Part shown: positions 40,699-49,697 of the stretch, piece by piece
Position numbering within the stretch: position 1 is the first letter of the stretch
How the letters are laid out: the number at the start of each line of letters is the position of its first letter
Assembly: GCF_003991205.1 (NCBI RefSeq)
Contig: NZ_RXOZ01000005.1
Span: forward strand, 1 to 64,000
Length of the DNA: 64,000 bases
Direction of reading: 5' to 3'
From: Georgenia sp. SYP-B2076
Lineage (GTDB): Bacteria; Actinomycetota; Actinomycetes; Actinomycetales; Actinomycetaceae
Position numbers and translations under genes: made by a program
Notes under the pieces: generated by a model
What the model saw: the letters and a program-made list of their open reading frames with translations, nothing else
Databases searched by the model: none
What the model was told of the DNA's origin: nothing

Positions 40699-40743
40699 GG
40701 ACAGTCGCCCGCTCTGGTGCGGCCGGCGAGACTGGTAGGTCCC

Positions 40744-42495
40744 ATGCTCCTGAAAGTCCTGAGGCACTTCCTGCGCCCCTACCGGCGGGACGTCGCGCTC
40801 GTGGTGGTGCTTCAGATGGTCCAGACCATCGCCGCGCTTTCCCTGCCCAGCCTGAACGCCGACATCATCGACCTGGGCGTCGTCACCGGCGACACCGGGT
40901 ACATCTTCCGCACGGGCGGGGTCATGCTCGCCATCACCGCGGTCCAGGTGGCCAGCGCCATCGCCGCCGTCTACCTCGGCGCCCGGACCGCCATGGCGGT
41001 GGGCCGGGACATGCGCGCATCGGTGTTCGACCGCGTCCAGCGGTTCTCCCTGGCGGAGATGGGCCGCTTCGGCGCCCCGTCGCTCATCACCCGGTCGACG
41101 AACGACGTCCAGCAGGTCCAGATGGTCACGCTGCTGACCTTCACGATCATGGTGATGGCGCCGATCATGATGGTCGGCGGCGTCATCATGGCGCTGCGCC
41201 AGGACGTCGAGCTCTCCGGCCTGCTCGTCGTCATCATCCCGGTGCTCGTCGCCGTCATGGGCTTCGTGGTCGTCCGGATGCGCCCGCTCTTCCAGCAGAT
41301 GCAGGAGCGGATCGACCGGATCAACCTCGTGCTTCGCGAGCAGATCGCGGGCGTCCGCGTCATCCGGTCCTTCAACCGGCAGCCCACGGAGCGCGAGCGG
41401 TTCGCGGACGCGAACACCCGCCTCATGACCACCGCGCTGGGGGTGGGGCGCCTCATGGCGCTGATGTTCCCCGCGGTTCAGGTCATCATCAACGCCTCCT
41501 CGGTCGCGGTGGTCTGGTTCGGTGCCGTGCGCATCGACGCGGGGGACATGCAGGTCGGCTCGCTCATCGCCTATCTCAGCTACCTCATGCAGATCCTCAT
41601 GTCGGTGCTCATGGCCGTGATGATGTTCGTCATGGTGCCCCGCGCCGAGGTCAGCGCAGGGCGGATCCGGGAGGTCCTCGCCACCGAGCCACAGATCGTC
41701 GCGCCGACCGCCCCCGCGGCCCTGCGCGAGCCCAGCGGCAACGGCACCCGGGGGCTCGTCGTCGAGCTCGACGGGGCGACGTTCGGATACGCCGGGGCCG
41801 AGGCGCCCGTGCTGCACGACGTCGACCTGCGCCTGGAGCCGGGACGGACGACGGCGGTCATCGGCGCGACCGGCTCGGGCAAGTCCACGCTGGTCAACCT
41901 TGTGCCCCGGCTCCTCGACGTCACCGGCGGGACGGTCCGCGTCGGCGGCCTCGACGTGCGCGACCTCGAGCCGGGGGACCTGCGCGAGCGCATCTCCCTC
42001 GTGCCCCAGAAGGCCTACCTGTTCGGGGGCACGATCGCCTCGACGCTGCGGCACGGCCGGGCCGGCGCCACCGACGAGGAGCTGTGGGAGGCCCTCGAGG
42101 CCGCCCAGGCCCGCGACTTCGTCGAGGCGCTGCCCGACGGTCTGGCCGCGCCGGTGGAGCAGGGCGGCACGAACTTCTCCGGCGGGCAGCGCCAGCGCCT
42201 GGCGATCGCCCGAGCGCTCGTGCGCCGGGGGGACGTCTATCTCTTCGACGACTCCTTCTCGGCCCTGGACTACGCGACGGACGCCCGGCTGCGGGCCGCC
42301 CTGCCGAGGGCGACCGGCGGCGCGACCGTGCTCATCGTCGCCCAGCGGGTCGCCACCATCCGCGACGCGCACCAGATCGTGGTGCTCGACGACGGACGGA
42401 TCGTCGGCACCGGCACCCACCACGAGCTCATGGAGACCAACGAGACCTACCAGGAGATCGTGCTTTCGCAGCTGAGCGCGGAGGAGGCGGCATGA
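40744..42495 (+). CDS. ABC exporter half-transporter 1 (degenerate ATP site)
   Basis: A 583-residue half-transporter: six membrane helices then one ATPase domain. Walker A is GATGSGKSTL, signature FSGGQRQRLAIARAL is intact, but after Walker B the sequence is YLFDDSFSALD, with Asp where the catalytic Glu should be. This is the mark of the degenerate subunit in heterodimeric exporters (TM287/288, BmrCD type). The second subunit follows with a 4-nt overlap. Substrate unknown, probably drugs or lipids. ATG 40744 is preferred over GTG 40717. Confidence 0.9.
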   Translation: MLLKVLRHFLRPYRRDVALVVVLQMVQTIAALSLPSLNADIIDLGVVTGDTGYIFRTGGVMLAITAVQVASAIAAVYLGARTAMAVGRDMRASVFDRVQRFSLAEMGRFGAPSLITRSTNDVQQVQMVTLLTFTIMVMAPIMMVGGVIMALRQDVELSGLLVVIIPVLVAVMGFVVVRMRPLFQQMQERIDRINLVLREQIAGVRVIRSFNRQPTERERFADANTRLMTTALGVGRLMALMFPAVQVIINASSVAVVWFGAVRIDAGDMQVGSLIAYLSYLMQILMSVLMAVMMFVMVPRAEVSAGRIREVLATEPQIVAPTAPAALREPSGNGTRGLVVELDGATFGYAGAEAPVLHDVDLRLEPGRTTAVIGATGSGKSTLVNLVPRLLDVTGGTVRVGGLDVRDLEPGDLRERISLVPQKAYLFGGTIASTLRHGRAGATDEELWEALEAAQARDFVEALPDGLAAPVEQGGTNFSGGQRQRLAIARALVRRGDVYLFDDSFSALDYATDARLRAALPRATGGATVLIVAQRVATIRDAHQIVVLDDGRIVGTGTHHELMETNETYQEIVLSQLSAEEAA

Positions 42496-44450
42496 GCGGG
42501 CACGGACCCGGGGGGCGCGGGCCCGGCGGCCTCGGCGGGCCGGGCATGCCGCCCGGCCAGAAGTCGGCCCACTTCGGCGCCTCGCTGCGCCGGCTGCTGA
42601 CGGTCCTGCGGCCGGAGCGTGCCTGGATGGTCCTGGTGGTCCTCCTCGGCGCCGCCGGCGTCACGCTGCAGGTCCTCGGCCCCAAGCTCCTCGGCGACGC
42701 CACGAACATCGTGTTCGAGGGCGTCGTCGGGCGGATGCTGCCCGCGGGCACCACCCAGGCCCAGGCCGTCGCGGGGCTGCGTGCCGCCGGCGAGAACCGG
42801 CAGGCAGACATGCTCAGCGGCATGGACGTCGTGCCGGGGCAGGGCGTCGACTTCCACGCCCTCGGCTCGATCGCCGTGACCGTGCTGGCGGTCTATCTCG
42901 TCGCCGCCGTCCTCATGTGGGCGCAGGGCTTCATCCTGGCCTCCGTCGTCCAGCGCACCGGGTTCCGCCTCCGCACGAACGTCCAGGCGAAGATCGACCG
43001 GCTCTCCCTCAGCCACCTGGACTCGCAGTCCCGCGGGGACGTGCTCTCACGCGCCACCAACGACATCGACAACGTCACTCAGAGCCTGCAGCAGACGTTC
43101 TCCCAGCTGATCACGTCGCTGCTCACGGTCATCGGCGTGCTCGTCATGATGTTCTACCTGTCCTGGCACCTCGCCCTCATCGCGCTGGTGACCGTCCCCG
43201 TCTCCGCCGTGATGACGATGGTCATCGCGAAGCGGGCCCAGCCGCACTTCGTCGCGCAGTGGAAGGCCACCGGCGACCTCAGCGGGCACGTCGAGGAGGC
43301 CTTCACCGGCCACGAGCTCGTCACGGCCTTCAACACCCAGGACGTGTTCACCGAGACGTTCGACGCCGAGAACGACCGGCTCTACCGGGCGAGCTTCAGG
43401 GCCCAGTTCATCTCGGGCACGATCATGCCGGCCATGGGCTTCGTATCGAACCTGAACTACGTCCTCGTCGCCGTCGTCGGCGGCCTGCAGGTGGCCTCGG
43501 GCGCCCTCTCTCTCGGCGCCGTCCAGGCGTTCATCCAGTACTCGCGCCAGTTCAGCCAGCCCCTGGGGCAGCTGGCGTCGATGACGAACCTCGTCCAGTC
43601 GGGCGTCGCCTCGGCGGAGCGGATCTTCGCGCTCATGGACGCCGAGGAGGAGTCGGCGGACGCGCCGGACGCGGCACACCCGCGTCCGGTGCGCGGCCGG
43701 GTGGAGTTCTCCGGCGTCAGCTTCCGGTACGAGGCCGACACACCGCTCATCGAAGGCCTGGACCTCGTCGCCGAGCCGGGGCAGACGGTGGCCATCGTGG
43801 GCCCCACGGGCGCCGGCAAGACGACGCTCGTCAACCTGCTCATGCGCTTCTACGAGATCGACGGCGGGGCGATCGTCCTCGACGGCGTCGACACCCGGCA
43901 GATGAGCCGGCACGACCTGCGCGACCAGATCGGCATGGTGCTCCAGGACACCTGGCTGTTCAAGGGCACCATCGCCGAGAACATCGCCTTCGGCCGCGCG
44001 GGCGCCACCGAGGAGGAGGTCCTCGCGGCGGCGCGCGCCACCAGCGTCGACCGCTTCGTGCACTCCCTGCCGGCCGGCTACGGCACGGTCATCGACGACG
44101 AGGGCGGCGGCGTCTCCGCGGGCGAGAAACAGCTCATCACCATCGCCCGGGCGTTCCTGTCCGACCCGCAGATCCTCATCCTCGACGAGGCGACCAGCTC
44201 CGTCGACACCCGCACCGAGGTGCTCGTGCAGCAGGCCATGGCCGAGCTACGCAAGGGCCGCACGAGCTTCGTCATCGCCCACCGGCTCTCCACGATCCGC
44301 GACGCCGGCCTCATCCTCGTCATGGAGAACGGCCGGATCGTCGAGCAGGGCACGCACGCCGACCTGCTCGAGGCGGGCGGGGCGTACGCCCGGCTGTACG
44401 AGTCCCAGTTCGCGGCGCCCGCGGCGCCCGTGGCGGCCGACGGCGCATGA
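42492..44450 (+). CDS. ABC exporter half-transporter 2 (catalytic)
   Basis: A 652-residue partner half-transporter. A Gly/Pro-rich N-terminus (~25 residues) precedes six helices, with a ~45-residue periplasmic insertion containing GENRQADMLSGMDVVPGQG between the first two. Walker A GPTGAGKTTLVNLL and Walker B LILDEATSSVD are intact with the catalytic Glu, but the signature is VSAGEKQL instead of LSGGQ. This complements subunit 1: one good and one degenerate ATP site. ATG overlaps the first gene by 4 nt. Confidence 0.92.
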   Translation: MSGHGPGGRGPGGLGGPGMPPGQKSAHFGASLRRLLTVLRPERAWMVLVVLLGAAGVTLQVLGPKLLGDATNIVFEGVVGRMLPAGTTQAQAVAGLRAAGENRQADMLSGMDVVPGQGVDFHALGSIAVTVLAVYLVAAVLMWAQGFILASVVQRTGFRLRTNVQAKIDRLSLSHLDSQSRGDVLSRATNDIDNVTQSLQQTFSQLITSLLTVIGVLVMMFYLSWHLALIALVTVPVSAVMTMVIAKRAQPHFVAQWKATGDLSGHVEEAFTGHELVTAFNTQDVFTETFDAENDRLYRASFRAQFISGTIMPAMGFVSNLNYVLVAVVGGLQVASGALSLGAVQAFIQYSRQFSQPLGQLASMTNLVQSGVASAERIFALMDAEEESADAPDAAHPRPVRGRVEFSGVSFRYEADTPLIEGLDLVAEPGQTVAIVGPTGAGKTTLVNLLMRFYEIDGGAIVLDGVDTRQMSRHDLRDQIGMVLQDTWLFKGTIAENIAFGRAGATEEEVLAAARATSVDRFVHSLPAGYGTVIDDEGGGVSAGEKQLITIARAFLSDPQILILDEATSSVDTRTEVLVQQAMAELRKGRTSFVIAHRLSTIRDAGLILVMENGRIVEQGTHADLLEAGGAYARLYESQFAAPAAPVAADGA

Positions 44451-45313
44451 GCCTGATCCGCATCACGGACCCCCACGACGACCGGCTCGGCGACTACTTG
44501 GGCCTCACCGACGTCGCGCTGCGCTCGAAGCACGAGCCCGAGAAGGGCCTGTACATCGCCGAGAGCGCGAACGTCATCAGCCGCGCCCTCGAGGCGGGGC
44601 ACCGGCCGCGCTCGTTCCTCATGGCCGAGAAGTGGCTGACCTCCATGGGCCCGGTCATCGCGGCGGCCCCCGCCAGCGGGGGCGCGGCGGACGGCGGCCC
44701 GGACGTGCCCGTCTTCGTCGCCGACGAGCCCGTGCTCCGCGCCATCACCGGTTTCCACCTGCACCGCGGGGCACTCGCGGCGATGCACCGCCCGCCCCTG
44801 GCGGGGGTGCGGGAGCTGCTGGTCGGCGCGCGCGGCGGCGCGGGGGCGCGGCGCGTGGCGATCCTCGAGGACATCGTCGACCACACCAACGTCGGCGCCA
44901 TGTTCCGCAGCGCGGCCGGGCTGGGCGTCGACGCCGTGCTGGTGACGCCCCGCTGCGCGGACCCGCTGTACCGGCGGTCGGTCCGCGTCTCGATGGGCAC
45001 GGTGTTCCAGGTGCCGTGGACCCGCCTGACCACCTGGCCCGGGGCGATCGAGAAGCTGCACCAGGTCGGGTTCACCGTCGCGGCCCTCGCCCTGTCGGAC
45101 GACTCGGTGAGCTTGGACGAATTCGCCGCGTCGCCGCAGGTGACGGCGCCCGACTCCAGGCTCGCGCTGGTGCTCGGCACCGAGGGGGACGGGCTGGCGC
45201 GCGCCACGGTCGAGGTCGCCGACGCCGTCGTGCGCATCCCGATGGCGGGCGGCGTGGACTCGCTCAACGTCGCGGCCGCCTCCGCCGTCGCCTTCTGGGC
45301 CACCCGGGTCTAG
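44447..45313 (+). CDS. SpoU/TrmH-family RNA 2'-O-methyltransferase
   Basis: A 288-residue SPOUT methyltransferase. The N-terminal substrate-binding domain has RSKHEPEKGLYIAESANVI; the knotted domain has the three SpoU motifs: EDIVDHTNVGAMFRSAAGLG, LALVLGTEGDGL and VRIPMAGGVDSLNVAAASAV. It methylates a ribose in tRNA or rRNA; the exact site is unknown. ATG overlaps the ABC gene by 4 nt, so it is in the same operon. Confidence 0.91.
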   Translation: MSLIRITDPHDDRLGDYLGLTDVALRSKHEPEKGLYIAESANVISRALEAGHRPRSFLMAEKWLTSMGPVIAAAPASGGAADGGPDVPVFVADEPVLRAITGFHLHRGALAAMHRPPLAGVRELLVGARGGAGARRVAILEDIVDHTNVGAMFRSAAGLGVDAVLVTPRCADPLYRRSVRVSMGTVFQVPWTRLTTWPGAIEKLHQVGFTVAALALSDDSVSLDEFAASPQVTAPDSRLALVLGTEGDGLARATVEVADAVVRIPMAGGVDSLNVAAASAVAFWATRV

Positions 45314-45333
45314 GGCGCTGCGCCAGCCGCTGC

Positions 45334-45372
45334 GGTGAGGGATCGCTGGCATATGAGCGTCAAATCCTCACC
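45334..45372. terminator. Inverted repeat between convergent genes
   Basis: GGTGAGG (45334-45340) pairs with CCTCACC (45366-45372) across a 25-nt loop. It lies in the 147-bp gap between the convergent methyltransferase and F420-type reductase genes. Two-way termination is possible but the loop is long. Confidence 0.3.
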
Positions 45373-45460
45373 AGGGCCGGTAGGCGCCGTGGCAAGTTGG
45401 CGCGGCGGCGAGGCGGGCCGGCCGGGTCAGTGGCGGGCCGCCCGGCCGTCGACGGCGGAC

Positions 45461-45856
45461 CTAGCCGGCGCCCCCGGGTCTGACGGCGAAGACGATCGAG
45501 TCGGTCGTCCGGGTGAGCCGGAGGATCTGGCGGACCACGGGAGGCGCCCACGGGACCGACGGGTCGTGGACGAGCCGCGGGTCGACTAGCTCGACGCGGC
45601 GGCCCCGCGTGACCACGGTGCAGCCCCCGGCCGCCAGCACGTTGCGCACCCAGTCCGTGTGCCGGCCGTACGTCAGGGCGACCCGGTAGCCGGCGCCCTC
45701 CCGGAAGATGTTGACCGGGATCGTGTACTCGCGCCCGGAGTGCCGGCCGCGGTGCGTGAGCATGGCGAACCCGGGCAGGCGGGGGGCGACCAGCCCCAGC
45801 ACGCGGTTGAGGAACACGCGGTTCGCGCGGGCGACACTGCGAGGCAACGGGCTCAT
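45461..45856 (-). CDS. Deazaflavin (F420)-dependent nitroreductase family protein
   Basis: A 131-residue split-barrel protein of the Ddn/DUF385 family. LTHRGRHSGREYTIPVNIFR and GRHTDWVRNVLAAGGCTVVTRGR are the family motifs that bind the cofactor phosphate tail. Relatives use F420H2 to reduce quinones or nitro compounds; the substrate here is unknown. ATG 45856 has GGAGGAG 8 nt before it; the frame remains open upstream through tandem repeats and should not be used. Confidence 0.87.
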   Translation of the reverse strand: MSPLPRSVARANRVFLNRVLGLVAPRLPGFAMLTHRGRHSGREYTIPVNIFREGAGYRVALTYGRHTDWVRNVLAAGGCTVVTRGRRVELVDPRLVHDPSVPWAPPVVRQILRLTRTTDSIVFAVRPGGAG

Positions 45857-45928
45857 CGCGCTCCTCCGGCTCCGGCGGCGTCCTCGCCGCCGCCTCCAGA
45901 GTAGGACGCCCGGCCCGTGCGCCGTCAT

Positions 45929-45988
45929 CCGCGGGCGCGCCGTCGGCCCGTGCGCCACCCGCGGGCGCGCCGTCGGCCCGTGCGCCAC
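45929..45988. repeat. 30-bp tandem duplication
   Basis: The 30-bp unit at 45929-45958 (begins CCGCGGGCGCGCCGTCGGCC) is repeated exactly at 45959-45988; CGGCCCGTGCGCC also occurs just before. It lies in the non-coding gap between the F420-type reductase start and the SulP gene end. Confidence 0.95.
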
Positions 45989-46009
45989 GCGCGGCCGGGC
46001 GCCGCGGGA

Positions 46010-47746
46010 CTACCGGACGGGCCGGGCCGCGCACTCCAGCATCCACAGCTCGCCGAGCTCGTGACGCACGTGGTTGCGGGCGTGGGCAACGGCGGCCGGC
46101 AGGTCGCGGAAGTAGTGCTCCCGCGGCCCGAGGGCACGCAGGACCCCGACGGAGCCCGCCATCCTCAGCTGGTCGGCGTCGAGGCCCTTGAGGAGGACGG
46201 TGACGCTCCGGCGGCGCAGGTCCGTGACGATCTCCGCCAGGGCGTTGGCCCCCGAGGCATCCATCACGCGGACGTCGGTCAGCGCGAGGATGACCACGTG
46301 GACGTCCTTGGCGGCGGTCGTCTCGTCGAGGAACTGTTTAGTCCCGCCGAAGAACATGGCGCCGTGGAAGCGGTAGATCACGATGTGCTCGTGCAGGAGC
46401 AGGTCCGGCTCCGCGGAGCCCAGGTCGAGCGGCACGCGCTCGTGGTCGAGCCCGGAGACCCGCGCCATGGCGCGCAGCGCGAGGAAGGCGGCCACCGCCA
46501 CGCCCGCCTGGACCGCGACGACGAGGTCGAACACGAGCGTCACGGCCACCGTCACCAGATAGACGGCGGCGTCGGACCGGGTGGCCCGCAGGATGGACCG
46601 TGCGGTCGACAGGTCCATCATGCGCAGGGCGGTGACGATGAGCACGCCCGCCAGCGCCGACATCGGGATGAGGGCGACGACCGGCGTCGCGACGAGCACC
46701 ACGAGGAGGATGACGACCGCGTGGCTGGCCGCGGCCAGGCGCGTGCGCGCGCCGGCCCGGACGTTCACCGCGGTCCGCGCGATCGCCCCGGTCGCCGGCA
46801 TGCCGCCGAACATCCCGCTCGCCACGTTCGCCAGCCCCTGACCGACGAGCTCCCGGTTCGCGTGGGTGGGAGGCACCCCCTCGACCAGGCCGTCGGCGAC
46901 CCGGGCCGAGAGCAGGCTCTCGAGGGCCGCCAGCGCGGCGATGGCCAGGGCCGAGGGGAACATCGCGGCCATGGCCGAGCTGTCCCACGCCGGCAAACCG
47001 GGGGAGGGCAGGGCCGCCGGGAGCGCACCGATCCGGGCGACGTCGAGGCCGGCGCCCTCGACGACGACCGTCGCCACGACGACGGCGATCAGCGAGCCCG
47101 GCAGGGACCGGCGGACCCGGGCGAGCAGGAGCATGCCGACGATGACGGCGACGGTGATGGCCAGCGGCGTCACGGCACGGGACCAGTCGGCCGCGGCAAG
47201 TGTGCGCGCCGCCACGACCGCGGCGTTCTCGCCCTCGGCCTTGGGGGTGTCCAGGGCGAGGGGCACCTGCTGGAGGAAGATGATCAGCCCGATGCCCAGC
47301 GTGAAGCCCTCGACCACCGGCCAGGGGATCACCGAGACCAGCCTGCCCATGCCCACCAGCCCCATGACGATGATGAGCAGCCCGGCGAGGATCGACAGGG
47401 CGAAGACGGACTCGACGCCGTAGCGTGCGACGACGGGGACGAGCACGACCGTCATCGCACCGGTCGGGCCGGACACCTGCAGGTGGGACCCGCCGAAGAC
47501 GGCGGCGACGAACCCGGCGACGACCGCCGTGACGAGCCCGGCGCCGGCCCCGACGCCGGAGGCCACGCCGAATCCCAGCGCGAGCGGGAGCGCGACGATG
47601 CCGACGGTGACGCCGGCCACGAGGTCTCGGCGCCACGACCTGGGCAGGTCGGCGTAGTCCGAGCGGCGCGGCAGGGAGAGGTAGGCGAGCCGGCGGCCGG
47701 CGCCGCGCCAGGTCGGTCGCGGCTGCAGCGCCGGGATGGCGCTCAT
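46010..47746 (-). CDS. SulP-family anion transporter with STAS domain
   Basis: A 578-residue SLC26/SulP protein: about 12-14 helices, with the family motifs VGIVALPLALGFGVASGVG near the start and QVSGPTGAMTVVLVP, then a C-terminal STAS domain (~445-560, with LALTDVRVMDASGANALAEI). It would carry sulfate, bicarbonate or another anion; the sequence does not decide. Its start overlaps the ArsR gene by 4 nt, so the regulator and transporter are one operon. Confidence 0.91.
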   Translation of the reverse strand: MSAIPALQPRPTWRGAGRRLAYLSLPRRSDYADLPRSWRRDLVAGVTVGIVALPLALGFGVASGVGAGAGLVTAVVAGFVAAVFGGSHLQVSGPTGAMTVVLVPVVARYGVESVFALSILAGLLIIVMGLVGMGRLVSVIPWPVVEGFTLGIGLIIFLQQVPLALDTPKAEGENAAVVAARTLAAADWSRAVTPLAITVAVIVGMLLLARVRRSLPGSLIAVVVATVVVEGAGLDVARIGALPAALPSPGLPAWDSSAMAAMFPSALAIAALAALESLLSARVADGLVEGVPPTHANRELVGQGLANVASGMFGGMPATGAIARTAVNVRAGARTRLAAASHAVVILLVVLVATPVVALIPMSALAGVLIVTALRMMDLSTARSILRATRSDAAVYLVTVAVTLVFDLVVAVQAGVAVAAFLALRAMARVSGLDHERVPLDLGSAEPDLLLHEHIVIYRFHGAMFFGGTKQFLDETTAAKDVHVVILALTDVRVMDASGANALAEIVTDLRRRSVTVLLKGLDADQLRMAGSVGVLRALGPREHYFRDLPAAVAHARNHVRHELGELWMLECAARPVR

Positions 47747-48156
47747 CGGGCGGTGGTCGCGTCGTCGGCCGTGGCCGGCGTCGTGCCGGTGTCCGGCGTC
47801 GCGCGGGTGACCGCGCCGTCGGCGAGTCCGGCCAGGGCGCCGGCCGCGTGCCCGAGGCGGTGGACGAGGAAGCCGCGGGCGGCGCCGAGCATCTGCGCCA
47901 CCGAGGGGTCGGCCAGCGTGTAGGTCACCGTGTTGCCGCGCCGCACCTTCGTGACCGTGCCCGCGCGGCGCAGGACCGCGAGGTGCTGGGACAGGTGCGA
48001 GGCCTCGATGCCGATGTCGGCGAGGAGCTCGCTCACCGCCCGGTCGCGCTCGCTGAGCAGCTCCAGCGTGCGGATACGCACCGGGTGGGCGAGGGACTTG
48101 AACAGCTCCGCCTTGATCTCGTAGAGGGGCGTCTCGATGGATGCGGGCTCGGGCAC
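47743..48156 (-). CDS. ArsR-family transcriptional regulator
   Basis: A 137-residue winged-helix regulator. The core LFKSLAHPVRIRTLELL, the recognition helix EASHLSQHLAVLRRAGTV and wing KVRRGNTVTYTL are clear. The metal-binding ELCVCD-type motif of ArsR/SmtB is absent and the protein has no cysteine at all, so a metal sensor of the classic type is unlikely. A ~25-residue Thr/Ala-rich tail follows. It likely controls itself, SulP and the divergent flavoprotein through the dyads at 48188-48219. Confidence 0.88.
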   Translation of the reverse strand: MPEPASIETPLYEIKAELFKSLAHPVRIRTLELLSERDRAVSELLADIGIEASHLSQHLAVLRRAGTVTKVRRGNTVTYTLADPSVAQMLGAARGFLVHRLGHAAGALAGLADGAVTRATPDTGTTPATADDATTAR

Positions 48157-48187
48157 GGCGTGGTCCGGTCTCTGTGCGAGTAGTGGT

Positions 48188-48219
48188 TTGATGACTCTAT
48201 CAAGTCACTAAGTCGCTTG
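48188..48219. promoter_or_regulatory. Operator candidates between arsR-type and flavoprotein genes
   Basis: An AT-richer island holds TTGAT-N6-ATCAA (48188-48203) and an overlapping imperfect 19-bp dyad CAAGTCACTAAGTCGCTTG (48201-48219). On the minus strand TAGAGT lies in the first dyad and could be a -10 box. The position between divergent genes fits an ArsR-type operator. Confidence 0.5.
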
Positions 48220-48296
48220 GGCGGGTCGTTGCTTCTGCCGGGTCGGGCGCGCAGGGTTGCCTCGGCACGTGTCGTGCCCGCGAGGAGGAGCTGAGC

Positions 48297-49694
48297 ATGA
48301 ACGAGATCGAGGACGTCGACCTGCTGGTGATCGGCGGCGGCAAGGCCGGGAAGTCCCTGGCGATGGACCGCGCCAAGGCCGGCTGGACGGTCGCGATGGT
48401 GGAGCGCGACAAGGTCGGTGGGACCTGCATCAACGTCGCCTGCATCCCCACGAAGGCGCTCGTCGCCTCCGCCCGGACGCTCCTCGACGCTCGCCGCGCC
48501 GCCGAGATGGGGATTGACATCGACTGCGAGCCGGCCGTCGACCTGGAGAAGCTTCGCGCGCACAAGGAGGGCGTCGTGGGCGGCATGGTCAGCGCGCACC
48601 GGACGATGTTCCACGACTCCGGCATGGACTTCATCATGGGCACGGCCCGCTTCGTCGGGCAGCGCACCGTCGAGGTCGCCGTGAACGACGGCGGCACCCG
48701 GGTGCTGCGCGGCAGGGACGTCCTCGTCAACACCGGGACGACGCCGGCGACGCCGGACCTGCCCGGCCTCGCCGAGGCGGACGCGTGGGACTCCGAGAGC
48801 ATCCTGCGGCTGGAGAGCCTGCCCGAGTCGATCGTCGTCCTCGGGGGCGGCTACGTGGGGTGCGAGTTCGCCTCCATGCTCGCGGTCTTCGGCAGCCGCG
48901 TGACTCTGCTGCAGGGCCGCGACCAGGTGCTGCCCCGGGAGGACCGGGACGTCGCCGCGGCCGTCGCCGACGTGCTCACGGCCCAGGGCGTCGACGTCCG
49001 GCTCGGCGTGCGGGCGACGGCGGTGCGCCGGGAGGGCGGCCACCGCGACGTCGTCGTCACCCTGGACGACGGCACCCAGGTACGCGCCGAGGACCTGCTG
49101 GTGGCGACCGGCCGCACCCCGGTCACCGCGGACCTGGACCTCGCGGCCACCGGCGTCGAGCTCGACGAGCGCGGCTTCGTGCGCGTCGACGACCACCTGC
49201 GCACCAGCGCCGACCACGTCTGGGCCGCGGGCGACGTCGCCGGGAGCCCGCAGTTCACCCACGCCTCCTGGAACGACTTCCGGGTCCTGAAGAAGATCCT
49301 GACCGGCGGGGACGCCTCCACCGCGGGCCGGCTCGTGCCCTACACCGTCTTCGTCACCCCGGAGCTCGCGCGCGTGGGCCTGACGGAGACGCAGGCCCGC
49401 GAGCAGGGCTTCGAGGTCACGGTCGCCCGCCTCGCCGTCGCGGCGATCCCGCGCGCCAAGACGCTGCGCGAGACGACCGGGCACTGGAAGGCCGTCATCG
49501 ACGCGCGCACGGACGAGATCCTCGGCGTCGCGCTCCTGGGCCACGAGTCGGGCGAGGTCGTCGCCGCGGTCCAGATGGCCATGCTCGGCAATCTGACTTA
49601 CCACCAGGTCCGGGACGCCGCCATCACCCACCCGACCATGGGGGAGGGGCTCAACCTGCTCTTCGACACCGTGGCGGAGCAGCTGCCCGGCTGA
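48297..49694 (+). CDS. FAD-dependent pyridine nucleotide-disulfide reductase
   Basis: A 465-residue flavoprotein of the dihydrolipoyl dehydrogenase / mercuric reductase group. FAD site LLVIGGGKAGKSLA, redox-active pair in GGTCINVACIPTKAL, NAD(P) site VVLGGGYVGCEFASM, FAD-binding VWAAGDVAG, and the C-terminal THPTMGEGLN with the catalytic His. The MerA-specific metal-binding Cys pair at the C-terminus is absent (ends VAEQLPG), as is an N-terminal HMA domain, so mercury reduction is unlikely. Ribosome site GAGGAGCTGAGC. Confidence 0.9.
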   Translation: MNEIEDVDLLVIGGGKAGKSLAMDRAKAGWTVAMVERDKVGGTCINVACIPTKALVASARTLLDARRAAEMGIDIDCEPAVDLEKLRAHKEGVVGGMVSAHRTMFHDSGMDFIMGTARFVGQRTVEVAVNDGGTRVLRGRDVLVNTGTTPATPDLPGLAEADAWDSESILRLESLPESIVVLGGGYVGCEFASMLAVFGSRVTLLQGRDQVLPREDRDVAAAVADVLTAQGVDVRLGVRATAVRREGGHRDVVVTLDDGTQVRAEDLLVATGRTPVTADLDLAATGVELDERGFVRVDDHLRTSADHVWAAGDVAGSPQFTHASWNDFRVLKKILTGGDASTAGRLVPYTVFVTPELARVGLTETQAREQGFEVTVARLAVAAIPRAKTLRETTGHWKAVIDARTDEILGVALLGHESGEVVAAVQMAMLGNLTYHQVRDAAITHPTMGEGLNLLFDTVAEQLPG

Positions 49695-49697
49695 CGG

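Noticed and set aside
40717-40743. GTG at 40717 as start of the first ABC exporter subunit.
   Set aside because: No ribosome site precedes it, and the added residues (MRPARLVGP) are not part of the exporter N-terminus; ATG 40744 is preferred, though not proven.
48297-49694. Mercuric reductase (merA) next to an ArsR/MerR-like regulator.
   Set aside because: The C-terminal Cys pair and HMA domain of MerA are missing and the regulator has no Cys, so a mercury operon is not supported.
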